A DNA stretch of 64,000 nucleotides, taken from the NCBI GenBank assembly GCA_030652255.1, contig JAUSAZ010000111.1, positions 39,089 to 103,088 of the forward strand, written 5' to 3'. The DNA is from Myxococcales bacterium. Lineage in GTDB: Bacteria > Myxococcota_A > Polyangia > Polyangiales > Ga0077539. The notes below the pieces were generated by a model that was given only the letters and a program-made list of their open reading frames with translations, was not told the DNA's origin and searched no databases. A program made the translations under genes and the position numbers. This document shows, piece by piece, positions 38,169 to 48,196 of the stretch (its first letter is position 1; every line of letters begins with the position of its first letter).

Positions 38169-39637
38169 GCCTGCTCTCCCGACGACGGCTGCTGCAGGGC
38201 GCCCTCGGGGCCGCCTCGGCGCTCCCGCTCGCGATGGCCACCCGGCGCATGGCCCGCGCGACGGCGTGCGGCCGCGCCCGCCGGGTGATCTTCTTCTACT
38301 TCCCCGACGGCATCGCGGGGCGCTCGCAGAACGGCGAGCCCAGCCTCTGGAGCGCCTCGCGCAACGGCGCAGGCATCGCGCTCGGCGAGCTGCTCGCGCC
38401 GCTGAGCTCGCTCGCGGGCGACTGCGTGTTCCTCCACGGGCTGTCGATGGGCGGCACCGACGAGGGGAGCCACCCCGGCGGCGCGAAGAAGCTGCTCACC
38501 GGCGTCGACGGCGGCAACGGCGAGTCGGTGGACCAGTACCTCGCGCGCACCGTCGGCCGGGCTTCTCCCTTCCGGCACCTCTACCTCGGCGCCATGGCCA
38601 CGCAGAACAACGCCTCCGGGGACAAGTTCATCTCGTACCCGAGCGCGGGGGTGACCATCGCGCCCGAAGACGACCCGGTGAACGCCTTCCGCCGCATCTT
38701 CACGGGCGCGCGGCCCAGCACCCCGGCGCCCAGCATCGATGCAGGTGTCGCCGGTGCCGACGCGGGCGCGGCGCTCCCCGCAGGTGGGGCCGACGAGGCC
38801 GCCGATGGGCTCGCGCTCGACACCTCCATCGCCGACCTCCTGGAGCTGCGCGCGGCCCTCGGCGCCTCCGAGCGCACTCGGCTCGACGTGCACCTCGACG
38901 CCCTCCACGAGGTGCACGGGCGCCTGCGCACCATGAGCCCGACGGGCGCTCCGTCAGGCGACGCGGGCGGGATCATCACGCTCCCCGACGCCGGGATCAC
39001 CGTGCCCACGATGCCGCTCCCGGCGAGCTGCGACGCCCCGTCGATGGGCTTCGACGCCCCCACCGGCGCGGGCCTCTTCGCGCCGGAGAACTTCCCCGCC
39101 GTGCTGCGCGCGCAGATCGACACCATGGTGCTCGCGATGGCCTGCGGCATGAGCCGCGTGGGGGTGATCCAGGCGTCGCAGCACACGAGCGAGCTCATCA
39201 TGAGCCGCTTCCGGGGCACGGACATGTACGACGCGGGCTTCGACATGCGCAGCCACCAGGCCTCGCACTACGGCGCCCGGCAGGACCGCTCCAACCGCCT
39301 CTTCGCGGACTTCGTGAAGCAGGTGCGCTGGTGGGTGTCGCAGTTCGCGTACCTCGTCGAGCAGCTCAAGTCGCGGCCCGAGGGCGACGGCACCATGCTC
39401 GACCACTCGCTGGTGCTGCTCTGCTCGGAGGTCTCCGACGGCAACACCCACAGCCACAGCGACATGCCCTTCGTGCTCGCGGGGCGCGGCGGCGGCTGCG
39501 TCACCCCGGGCCGCGTGCTGACCTACGAGGGCCGACGCCACGGCGACCTGCTCGCCACCATCGCGCAGGCGATGGGGGCGGAGGTCGAGCGCTGGGGTGA
39601 CTCGGGCACTGGTGCGCTGCCCGGCATGATGAGCTGA
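38165..39637 (+). CDS. DUF1552 domain protein
   Basis: SRRRLLQGALGAASALPL signal; VIFFYFPDGI; FRHLYLGA; paired with DUF1592-type gene; GTG start overlaps previous stop. Confidence 0.85.
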   Translation: MSLLSRRRLLQGALGAASALPLAMATRRMARATACGRARRVIFFYFPDGIAGRSQNGEPSLWSASRNGAGIALGELLAPLSSLAGDCVFLHGLSMGGTDEGSHPGGAKKLLTGVDGGNGESVDQYLARTVGRASPFRHLYLGAMATQNNASGDKFISYPSAGVTIAPEDDPVNAFRRIFTGARPSTPAPSIDAGVAGADAGAALPAGGADEAADGLALDTSIADLLELRAALGASERTRLDVHLDALHEVHGRLRTMSPTGAPSGDAGGIITLPDAGITVPTMPLPASCDAPSMGFDAPTGAGLFAPENFPAVLRAQIDTMVLAMACGMSRVGVIQASQHTSELIMSRFRGTDMYDAGFDMRSHQASHYGARQDRSNRLFADFVKQVRWWVSQFAYLVEQLKSRPEGDGTMLDHSLVLLCSEVSDGNTHSHSDMPFVLAGRGGGCVTPGRVLTYEGRRHGDLLATIAQAMGAEVERWGDSGTGALPGMMS

Positions 39638-39650
39638 GGCCGTCGGCCGC

Positions 39651-40235
39651 TCAGGTGTCCGTCGGGGGGAAGCCCGCGTCCAGCATCGGCGGCGGCGGGT
39701 TGCACGACGCGCGCTGCACCGACCACTGCGCGGTAGGGCCCTCGCAGGTGGCGAGCGTGGAGTAGCTGGTGCCGCAGAGGTCGTACTGGCAGCGCAGCGG
39801 CGGCGAGAGGTAGAAGCCCGTCGGGCAGGGCGCGCCCTCGGTGGGGCGCTCGATCGGGCACTGCACCGGCGGCGGCGGGTTGCACGACTGCGGGAGCGCC
39901 TGCCAGCGCTGGGTCGCGGGCTGGCAGTACATCGTCAGCCCGGTGCCGGGGGGACACCCGGGCACCGGACGCGACGGGTCGTGGCAGGTCTCCGGGTCGA
40001 CCCCGGGGGTGCACGACGCGCCCTCCGCGGGGAGCGTCGCCGGGCACGCGCGACGGACGTCGGGCTCGCTCACCTCGGGCCGATCGACCGGGGCGGGGCG
40101 ATCGTCCGGGGAGGGCGTGTCGGACGTGACGCCCCCGTCGCCCGGGGCGGGGGACACGCTGGCGCCGCAGCCCATTGCGGCTGTCGCGGCGATGGTCAGG
40201 ACGAAGGGAGCGCGGAGGCTGGGTCGGCGTTTCAT
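39651..40235 (-). CDS. Lipoprotein with internal Cys/Pro repeats
   Basis: Signal peptide MKRRPSLRAPFVLTIAATAAMGCGAS; repeated SCNPPPPxxx segments. Confidence 0.65.
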   Translation of the reverse strand: MKRRPSLRAPFVLTIAATAAMGCGASVSPAPGDGGVTSDTPSPDDRPAPVDRPEVSEPDVRRACPATLPAEGASCTPGVDPETCHDPSRPVPGCPPGTGLTMYCQPATQRWQALPQSCNPPPPVQCPIERPTEGAPCPTGFYLSPPLRCQYDLCGTSYSTLATCEGPTAQWSVQRASCNPPPPMLDAGFPPTDT

Positions 40236-40492
40236 GGTGGATCTCGTTGAGCAGGGAGGGTGCCAACGGACTCTCACGGACAATCCGAGGCAACCGCAAC
40301 ACGGTCGGTGTGCCACACCGCGCCACCCCGTACCCTCCCGAAGGACGTCGCTGCCTCCGTGCGACCGTGGCGCCTGCGCTGCGCCCCATCGCGGCGGCGG
40401 CAGTGTTCCTTGACCCCGGCCTTAGAGCTCGCGTAGAAGCCGCGTCGCTCATCGGCCTTCGCGCCTTTCGGGCTGTTTGACATCTGACGTCG

Positions 40493-40642
40493 CGATGACA
40501 GCGCTTGGGAAGTCCGGTGTAACACCGGCGCGGCCCCCGCCACTGTAACCGGGAACGACGACGGCAATTGCCACGCGGCGCGAAGCGCCGGGGAAGGCGC
40601 CGTCCGAGGATGATCCGGGAGCCAGGAGACCGGCTGTCGTCG
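40493..40642 (+). ncRNA. Cobalamin riboswitch
   Basis: Core GGGAAGTCCGGTGTAACACCGGCGCGGCCCCCGCCACTGTAACCGGGAA and GAGCCAGGAGACCGGCTGTCG; P1 arms CGATGACAGC/GCTGTCGTCG pair with one G-U. Confidence 0.93.
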
Positions 40643-40785
40643 CATCGCGCGCTGCCACGGGGTGTGGGTTGTGCGTCGGACGACCGCGCCTCCCCGGCGC
40701 CGACTCCGCAGCTCCTCCTGTGCCCTCAACGGCCGTGCGCGAAAACCCCACACGGTCCGCGCGGGTGCGCGCGGGAGGTCTCGCC

Positions 40786-42132
40786 ATGCGTCGTCTGTCC
40801 GTCATCTCCATCGGTTCCATGTTCGCGCTCGCCGTCGGCTGCTCCGACGACCCCGCGCCCTCCGACGCGTCCACCGCGGACGTCGCCACCCTCGACACTG
40901 GCAGCGACCTCGGCGCCGCCGACGCAGGCACACCCGACGTGCCCGCGGCCCCCGACGTGCCCGCGGCCCCCGACGTCGTCGACGCCAGCGCGCCCGTTGA
41001 TGTCAGCGACGGCGGCGGCCCCGCGTGCACGCTCACCCGCGCGCTGGTCACCACCAGCGACTACGTCACCGGCGGCTACGGCCTCGGACCCATCGGCCCG
41101 ACGCCCGCGCTCACCGTCACCGGCGCCATGTCCCCCGACCAGGACCACGTGCCTGTCACCAGCGGCTGCATCGTGTACGACCTGCTCCGCGGCGAAGACG
41201 TCATCGCGGTGCTCGACCCGGCGATGCTCCCCACCATCGCGCGGCGCATCCCGCTGCGGATGATGGGCACCCCGGGCGTCGACGCGGGCGCCCCGACGCC
41301 CTACTCGGCCAACCCCTACGACGTGCTCACGCTCTCGCCGACGCGCGCCATCGTCGCGCAGTACGCCCTCCCCCGGCTCGGCGTCATCAACCCATCGCTC
41401 GACGGCGCCGCGGGCGTCGTGGGCACCATCGACCTCGCGCCGCTGCGATCGCCCGCGGACACCGACGGCTCCCTCGAGGCGTCCAACATCGTGCGAGTGG
41501 GCGCGTCGATCTTCGTGACGCTCCAGAACCTCAACAGCTACGTCCCGGTGACCAACGGGACCCTCGCGGTCATCAACGCCGACACCCTCAGCCTCGTCGA
41601 CGCCGACCCGGCGACCACGGGCGTCCAGGCGCTCGCCCTCAGCGGGCGCAACCCGGTGTCGATGGTCACCACCCCCGCGGGCACCTCGATCGTCGTGGCC
41701 GAGGCGGGCGTCGTGGCCTTCTCCGCCCCGCAGACCCTCGACGGCCGCATCGAGCGCGTCGACCCGACCACCCTGCGCGTGTCGGGCATGAGCGTCTCCG
41801 AGACCGCCCTCGGCGGCGACCTCCGCGGCGTCGTGATGCTCGACGAGAACCGCGGCTGGGCCGTCGTCTCGCGCGTCGCCGTGGCCGACGCCAGCGTCGC
41901 CGACAACCGCGTGGTGGAGTTCAACCTCTCGACCGGGACCGTCGGCGCAACCGTGGTCACGGCGGGCGACATCGCCGGCCTGGCGCGCGACCCGGCCGGC
42001 AACGTCTGGGTGCTCGACCGCACGACCGGGTCCGCGGGCGTGCGGGTGTACCGCCCCGACGGGACGGCCCTCACGACGATGACGCTGGGCACCGGGTCGC
42101 AGCCGCCCTACGGCGTCGCGTTCGTCCCGTGA
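40786..42132 (+). CDS. Beta-propeller-like lipoprotein downstream of cobalamin riboswitch
   Basis: Lipobox ALAVGC; YncE/NHL-like repeats (GTLAVINADTLSLVDAD, GRIERVDPTTLRVSGMSVSE, DPAGNVWVLDRTTG). Confidence 0.8.
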   Translation: MRRLSVISIGSMFALAVGCSDDPAPSDASTADVATLDTGSDLGAADAGTPDVPAAPDVPAAPDVVDASAPVDVSDGGGPACTLTRALVTTSDYVTGGYGLGPIGPTPALTVTGAMSPDQDHVPVTSGCIVYDLLRGEDVIAVLDPAMLPTIARRIPLRMMGTPGVDAGAPTPYSANPYDVLTLSPTRAIVAQYALPRLGVINPSLDGAAGVVGTIDLAPLRSPADTDGSLEASNIVRVGASIFVTLQNLNSYVPVTNGTLAVINADTLSLVDADPATTGVQALALSGRNPVSMVTTPAGTSIVVAEAGVVAFSAPQTLDGRIERVDPTTLRVSGMSVSETALGGDLRGVVMLDENRGWAVVSRVAVADASVADNRVVEFNLSTGTVGATVVTAGDIAGLARDPAGNVWVLDRTTGSAGVRVYRPDGTALTTMTLGTGSQPPYGVAFVP

Positions 42133-42806
42133 GGGCCGCGGTCGCGCTGGTCGCGGCCCTCGCGGGCTGCGGCGACGTCGTGGTCGCCCCCCAGGGTGAC
42201 GGGGGCGCCTCGGCGGATGTCGAGGTGCGCGCCGACGGCCGGGTGGTGGGCGGCCCCTTCGCCGCGCGCGTGGTGTCCTTCGCCGCGGGCGCGGGGGCGT
42301 CCTTCGGCCACGCCGCGATGCCGGACGTCGTCCTCGGTCCTCCGCAGGGGGCGGGCGACCTGCGCGGCAGCACCGACGTGGTGTCGCTGGGCCATGGGGG
42401 CGAGATCGTGCTCGCGTTCGAGCGCGAGGTCGTCGACGGCCCCGGCCCCGACTTCGTGGTCTTCGAGAACGCGTTCGTCGTCCCCGGGATCGAGGAGCGC
42501 TACTGGGAGGAGCTCGGCGAGGTGTCCGTCAGCGCCGACGGCGCCTCCTGGGTGGCCTTCCCGTGCGACCCGCAGGGCGCCCGCCCCCACGCGGGCTGCG
42601 CCGGCTGGAACCCCGTGTACGCCAACCCCACCAACGGGCTCTCCCCCCTCGACCCGCGCGTCGCGGGCGGGGACCCCTTCGACCTCGCGACGGTGGGTCT
42701 CGCCTCCGCGCGCTTCGTCCGCATCCGCGACCTCGCAACGCAGGGGCTCATGCCCCCGGCGACGGGCTTCGACCTCGACGCGGTCGGCGTGATCCACGCG
42801 CGCTGA
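42129..42806 (+). CDS. Lipoprotein, translationally coupled to the preceding gene
   Basis: GTG start overlapping stop by 4 bp; lipobox ALAGC; GPGPDFVVFENAFVVPG and LASARFVRIRDLA motifs. Confidence 0.75.
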   Translation: MRAAVALVAALAGCGDVVVAPQGDGGASADVEVRADGRVVGGPFAARVVSFAAGAGASFGHAAMPDVVLGPPQGAGDLRGSTDVVSLGHGGEIVLAFEREVVDGPGPDFVVFENAFVVPGIEERYWEELGEVSVSADGASWVAFPCDPQGARPHAGCAGWNPVYANPTNGLSPLDPRVAGGDPFDLATVGLASARFVRIRDLATQGLMPPATGFDLDAVGVIHAR

Positions 42807-42835
42807 CCTGCTAGGGTGCGCGCGCGGCGCGAGGG

Positions 42836-44158
42836 ATGACTCGCCGCAGAAAGCGGTCACCGGTCGCCTTGAACAAGAACGTGATGGTCGGGTTGGTGAG
42901 CGTCGTGGTCGTGGGCAGCCTCGCCGCGGTCGGAGGCACCGGCTACTGGATGTGGCGGAAGAACCGTACCGCCTCAAACGCCCTGAGCCGCATGCCCCCC
43001 AACAGCTTCGTCGTGGCGCGGGTCGACCTGGCCCAGCTCCGGGCCTTCCCCCCCTTCGCCGAGCTCCGGCGCACCGTCACGCACCCCGCGCCCGGCGCGG
43101 GCGCCCAGGAGACCGCCCTCTCCCGCCAGATGCAGGACGTCATCGCCCGCTGCACCTTCGACCCCCTCGACCGCGTGGGCACCGTCTTCGTCGGCGCCGA
43201 CCGCGAGCTCCTGGCCGGCCGCTCGGCCTCCGCGTGGGTCGCCTCGGGCGCGCACACCGCCTCGCCCGCGCAGGCCACGCAGTGCTTCGGCGCCGTGGTG
43301 CAGCTGGCCCGCGGCACCGTCAACACCACGCAGGTCAACGGCCGCCCGGTGCTCACGCCGGTGTTCCGCGGGGCGACCGCCTCGCCGCGCGACCCGTCGG
43401 TGCACTTCATGGCCGGCAGCGCCGTCGTCGCCGAGCAGGGGTACATGCCCACCGCGCTGCGCTTCGCCTACCAGGAGGCCCCGGGGCTCAGCCTCTCGTC
43501 GCCGCTGCCGCGCATGATGGATCGCCTCGGCCCGCAGCAGGCCGTCGCGGTGGCCGTCGACGTGGCCGCCGTGCGCGCGCAGAACCAGCGGACCATCGAC
43601 GAGTTCGCCGACGACCTCGTGCGCGCCAACCCGTCCAGCGCCGACCTCACGCTCGCGCGGCAGATGGAGACCGGCGGCCTCGCGCTCAACGTCGTCAACG
43701 CGGGCCTCGAGGGCGTGGCGCGCGGGGAGTTCGCGAGCGCCACGGTGGCGCGGCCCTTCACGGCGGCGATGCAGTCCTTCTGGACGGCGCGCAAGGCGGA
43801 GATCGTCTCGACCATCGGCGAGGCCCAGCAGGGCATCGGGGCGATGCGCGCGATGGCGGGGATCACCGGCGGGCGCGAGGCGGGCGAGCGCTTCGACCGC
43901 ATCGACGCGGCCTTCAGCGTGGCGCGCGCGGCGGTCGACCAGGTGCGCATCACGAACGACGACCGCAGCGCCGTGGTGACCATCACCCTCACGCCGGCGC
44001 AGGTGACCACGCTGGTCAACGCCGCGCGCGCGGCGCGGGACATCGCCTCGGACGTGGGCCGGATGACGGGCGGATTGCCCGGGCTCCTGGGCGGACAGGG
44101 GCAGCCCGAGCGCCCGATCCCTCAGGCTCCGGGGGCGCTGCCGCAGATCAGGTTCTGA
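42836..44158 (+). CDS. Hypothetical membrane-anchored protein
   Basis: N-terminal TM VGLVSVVVVGSLAAVGGTGYWMW followed by SRMPPNSFVVARVDLAQLRAFP. Confidence 0.7.
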   Translation: MTRRRKRSPVALNKNVMVGLVSVVVVGSLAAVGGTGYWMWRKNRTASNALSRMPPNSFVVARVDLAQLRAFPPFAELRRTVTHPAPGAGAQETALSRQMQDVIARCTFDPLDRVGTVFVGADRELLAGRSASAWVASGAHTASPAQATQCFGAVVQLARGTVNTTQVNGRPVLTPVFRGATASPRDPSVHFMAGSAVVAEQGYMPTALRFAYQEAPGLSLSSPLPRMMDRLGPQQAVAVAVDVAAVRAQNQRTIDEFADDLVRANPSSADLTLARQMETGGLALNVVNAGLEGVARGEFASATVARPFTAAMQSFWTARKAEIVSTIGEAQQGIGAMRAMAGITGGREAGERFDRIDAAFSVARAAVDQVRITNDDRSAVVTITLTPAQVTTLVNAARAARDIASDVGRMTGGLPGLLGGQGQPERPIPQAPGALPQIRF

Positions 44159-44191
44159 GGCGCTCGGCGCGGCGGGGGCTTAAGACACAGT

Positions 44192-44321
44192 CTCAGAAGG
44201 TCAGCACAAACCGTCGCGAGCACCCGGAGACGAGGGAGGGCGCGCGAGGAATACTGGCGTATTTTGAGCGCGCCCGACCGCTGGATCCGGGGGCGCAGCA
44301 GGTTTGTGCTGATCTTCTCAG
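44192..44321. repeat. 130-bp symmetric palindromic element (MITE/REP-like or bidirectional terminator)
   Basis: Outer arms CTCAGAAGGTCAGCACAAACC / GGTTTGTGCTGATCTTCTCAG (2 mismatches in 21), inner GGGCGCGC/GCGCGCCC and AATAC-TGGC-GTATT, all sharing one centre at 44256.5. Confidence 0.7.
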
Positions 44322-45319
44322 CGCACGATGACCCGGGCGCCGGGCGCGAGGCAGAAGCGGAGGCCGCCGCTGCGGCGCTCGAAGAGCGGCGCCGACTTGA
44401 TGCCCTCCTCGGCCAGGTTGCGTCGCAGCCGGTACAGCAGCGAGTTGAGCTCCGTACGACCGTTCTTCTCCCCGGGCCATATCTGCTGGCAGAGCGTCTC
44501 CTCGGGGATGAAGTCCCCCGCGCTGAGCGGCGCGGGCGGCTGTAGCAGGCACGCCACCAGGTCGCAGCGCCGGTCGGAAAGCGTCGTCGCGTGGAGCCGA
44601 CCCCCGATCTCGAGCGTGAGCCGCCCCCCGCGCGGCAGGAACTCCAGCAGCACCACCACCGCGTGCCTCGGCCGGACCCTGCTCTGGGTCACCGCCACCT
44701 TGTGCGCCTGCCGCGCCCGCACACGAAACGACTCGCCGCGGTGGGTGATGAGCTCGTCGTTCGCGAGCGTCACCCGATCGCCCTCCGCCAGTTCGCGGCC
44801 GCACGAGACCCCCGGGCGCAGCGCCGTGAGCACGGGCTCGCCCGAGCGCAGGTTGAGGGTGAACACCTGCGGGTCCCAGCCCTCGACGATGAGGTCGTCG
44901 CCGGGGCTGCCCCCGACGCGGAAGGTCGGCCCCGTCACGAGGTGCAGCAACCCCCCCTGGCACTCCAGGCACCACGCCGTCTCCGCCCCGCGGGCGGCAT
45001 ACTCGATCTCCGCCTCGCCCACCGTGAAGACCCAGGTCCCGACCTCGATGCGGTCTTCCGGGCGCAGCGCCGTCAGCTCGGTGCACTCGACCCCGTTGAG
45101 CCGGACCGGCTCCCGGCCGAGGGGCAACAGCTCGGCGCCGTCGCGGCCCAGGCGCACCAGCACGTGGTGTCGACTGATCTCGGGCTGCTCCAGGACGATG
45201 TTGCAGTCGGGGCTGCGGCCGATGACGATCGCCCAGGCCCCGATCATCACCCGTCCGTGGGGCGCGTCGAGCCAGTAGTTTTTTGTCAGCAATACGTTGG
45301 GCTTCTTGGACGGTTCCAC
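44318..45319 (-). CDS. Double-FHA-like protein with C-terminal winged-helix domain
   Basis: WAIVIGRSPDCNIVLEQPEISRHHVLVRL; second FRVGGSPGDDLIVEGWD; C-terminal LCQQIWPGEKNGRTELNSLLYRLRRNLAEEG. GTG start at 45319 inferred (ORF open to 45424). Confidence 0.75.
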   Translation of the reverse strand: MEPSKKPNVLLTKNYWLDAPHGRVMIGAWAIVIGRSPDCNIVLEQPEISRHHVLVRLGRDGAELLPLGREPVRLNGVECTELTALRPEDRIEVGTWVFTVGEAEIEYAARGAETAWCLECQGGLLHLVTGPTFRVGGSPGDDLIVEGWDPQVFTLNLRSGEPVLTALRPGVSCGRELAEGDRVTLANDELITHRGESFRVRARQAHKVAVTQSRVRPRHAVVVLLEFLPRGGRLTLEIGGRLHATTLSDRRCDLVACLLQPPAPLSAGDFIPEETLCQQIWPGEKNGRTELNSLLYRLRRNLAEEGIKSAPLFERRSGGLRFCLAPGARVIVR

Positions 45320-45504
45320 CAATGGCTCCGATCGGGTGATGCAGCCGCGATCGACCCGGTGGTGGGGCGCGGAGCATCGACAGAACAGACCCTGGCAGCC
45401 CACCCCTGCATGGCGCGATAGCAACCCGGTGGCAAGGGCGCGTCAGCCGCTCATGACACGGCGTGCGTAGGATGGCGGCGCTGTACGGAGGGAGGAGCGG
45501 GCGG

Positions 45505-45912
45505 TCAGGCGGTCTGGTGGAGGAGGCGCTTCACCCGCGCCTCGGCGGCCTCGACGATGCGCGTCGACTCGGCCTCGGGGATGCGCAGCAGGCTCGTGAG
45601 GTCGCCCACGAAGGCCTTCTCCACGCCGGTCTGCTCGCCGTCGATGTGCGTGAGCACCACCGCGTGGTTGAGCAGCGTGCGCCGGTCGTCGGCGGACAGG
45701 TCGGTCAGCGGGATGTCGGCGAGCGAGCGCGGCGTCGACGCGTACTCCCGCACCGCCTCGGCCTCGGCCTCGGTCGCGCCAAACGCGCTGATGAGGGCAT
45801 CGAGGTGCTCTCGCTCCTCCGACGCGAACTGCCCGTCGATCCAGGCCACCGCCACCAGGGACTTCAAGATCGCCATGTCCTGCTCGTGCATCGAATTCGC
45901 CTCTGCGCTCAT
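45505..45912 (-). CDS. TerB-like protein
   Basis: AILKSLVAVAWIDGQFASEEREHLDALISAFG and HIDGEQTGVEKAFVGDL. Confidence 0.75.
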   Translation of the reverse strand: MSAEANSMHEQDMAILKSLVAVAWIDGQFASEEREHLDALISAFGATEAEAEAVREYASTPRSLADIPLTDLSADDRRTLLNHAVVLTHIDGEQTGVEKAFVGDLTSLLRIPEAESTRIVEAAEARVKRLLHQTA

Positions 45913-46082
45913 GGCCGCGGCCTCTCCGCGACGTTGGTGCCCGGGAGGATAGACAACTTCCCCAGACCCTGGGAAGGGAAGGGACGCCCTCCCACGCTCG
46001 GACAGGATATGTCACAGCCCCGGGCGCGGCGGGCCGCGATGTGGCATGTCAGTGGAAATCCGAGGAGGCATCGAGCAACGCC

Positions 46083-46361
46083 ATGAGTTTTGGAAAGAAC
46101 CCCCACGTCGCCAAGGCGACGGCCGCCGAGCAGAAGGCGCGGGCCGCTGGAGACGAGAGCGCGCGGGTCACCGCGTGGCGCGAGGCCGCCCGCCAGTGGG
46201 AGCGCGCCGCCGAGCGCGAGCCCATGCCCAAGCGCGCCAGCGAGTACTCCCTCAACGCCGCCGCGGCGCGCGAGGCGGCCGACAGCCCGGCCGAGTCCGA
46301 GGCCGAGGCGCCCGCCCCCGTCGCGGTGCCCGCGAAGGTCGACCCTACCGAGCTCAACTGA
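46083..46361 (+). CDS. Small hypothetical helical protein
   Basis: MSFGKNPHVAKATAAEQKARAAGDESARVTAWREAARQWERAAEREPMPKRASEYSLNA. Confidence 0.65.
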   Translation: MSFGKNPHVAKATAAEQKARAAGDESARVTAWREAARQWERAAEREPMPKRASEYSLNAAAAREAADSPAESEAEAPAPVAVPAKVDPTELN

Positions 46362-46505
46362 CAACCACGCGAGGCGCGCGCCGCGCCAGAGCCCCCGTGT
46401 GCGACCCGACGCGGCCGTGGGTCGGCCTGGACACTCCCCGCACGAGCGATCGACGGCGCCGTCCGGCGCAGGCCGCGGGGCACGCGGGCTGCTCTCTCTG
46501 CTCGC

Positions 46506-46604
46506 ATGGACATCCTGTTCGCCAGCATCCCCGGCTTCATTTCGGTGGGCCTGCTCGTCGCCACGCTCCGCCTCGGCCGCAGCGCGAAGGCCCCTGCCAG
46601 GTAG
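46506..46604 (+). CDS. Possible 32-aa single-TM small protein
   Basis: ATG to TAG: MDILFASIPGFISVGLLVATLRLGRSAKAPAR. Confidence 0.3.
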   Translation: MDILFASIPGFISVGLLVATLRLGRSAKAPAR

Positions 46605-46728
46605 AACGGCGGGTCGCCAACGCGGACACAGCGCCTGCCGCCCAGGCATCGTATGCTGCGGCTCCCGCGGCGCCGTCGCCCCACCACGGTGGGCGCTGAC
46701 GGCTTCGCCGAAAGGAGTCCGCACCGTC

Positions 46729-48189
<1,461 letters not shown>

Positions 48190-48196
48190 GGAACAC

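Noticed and set aside
40563-40572. Palindrome GGCAATTGCC resembling the TGACAATTGTCA sites
   Set aside because: It lies inside the cobalamin riboswitch and lacks the TGAC/GTCA half-sites; probably a structural hairpin of the RNA.
40934-40980. PDVPAA duplication after the lipobox of the riboswitch-controlled protein
   Set aside because: Ordinary Pro/Ala/Asp linker repeat in lipoproteins of this genome; not a separate signal.
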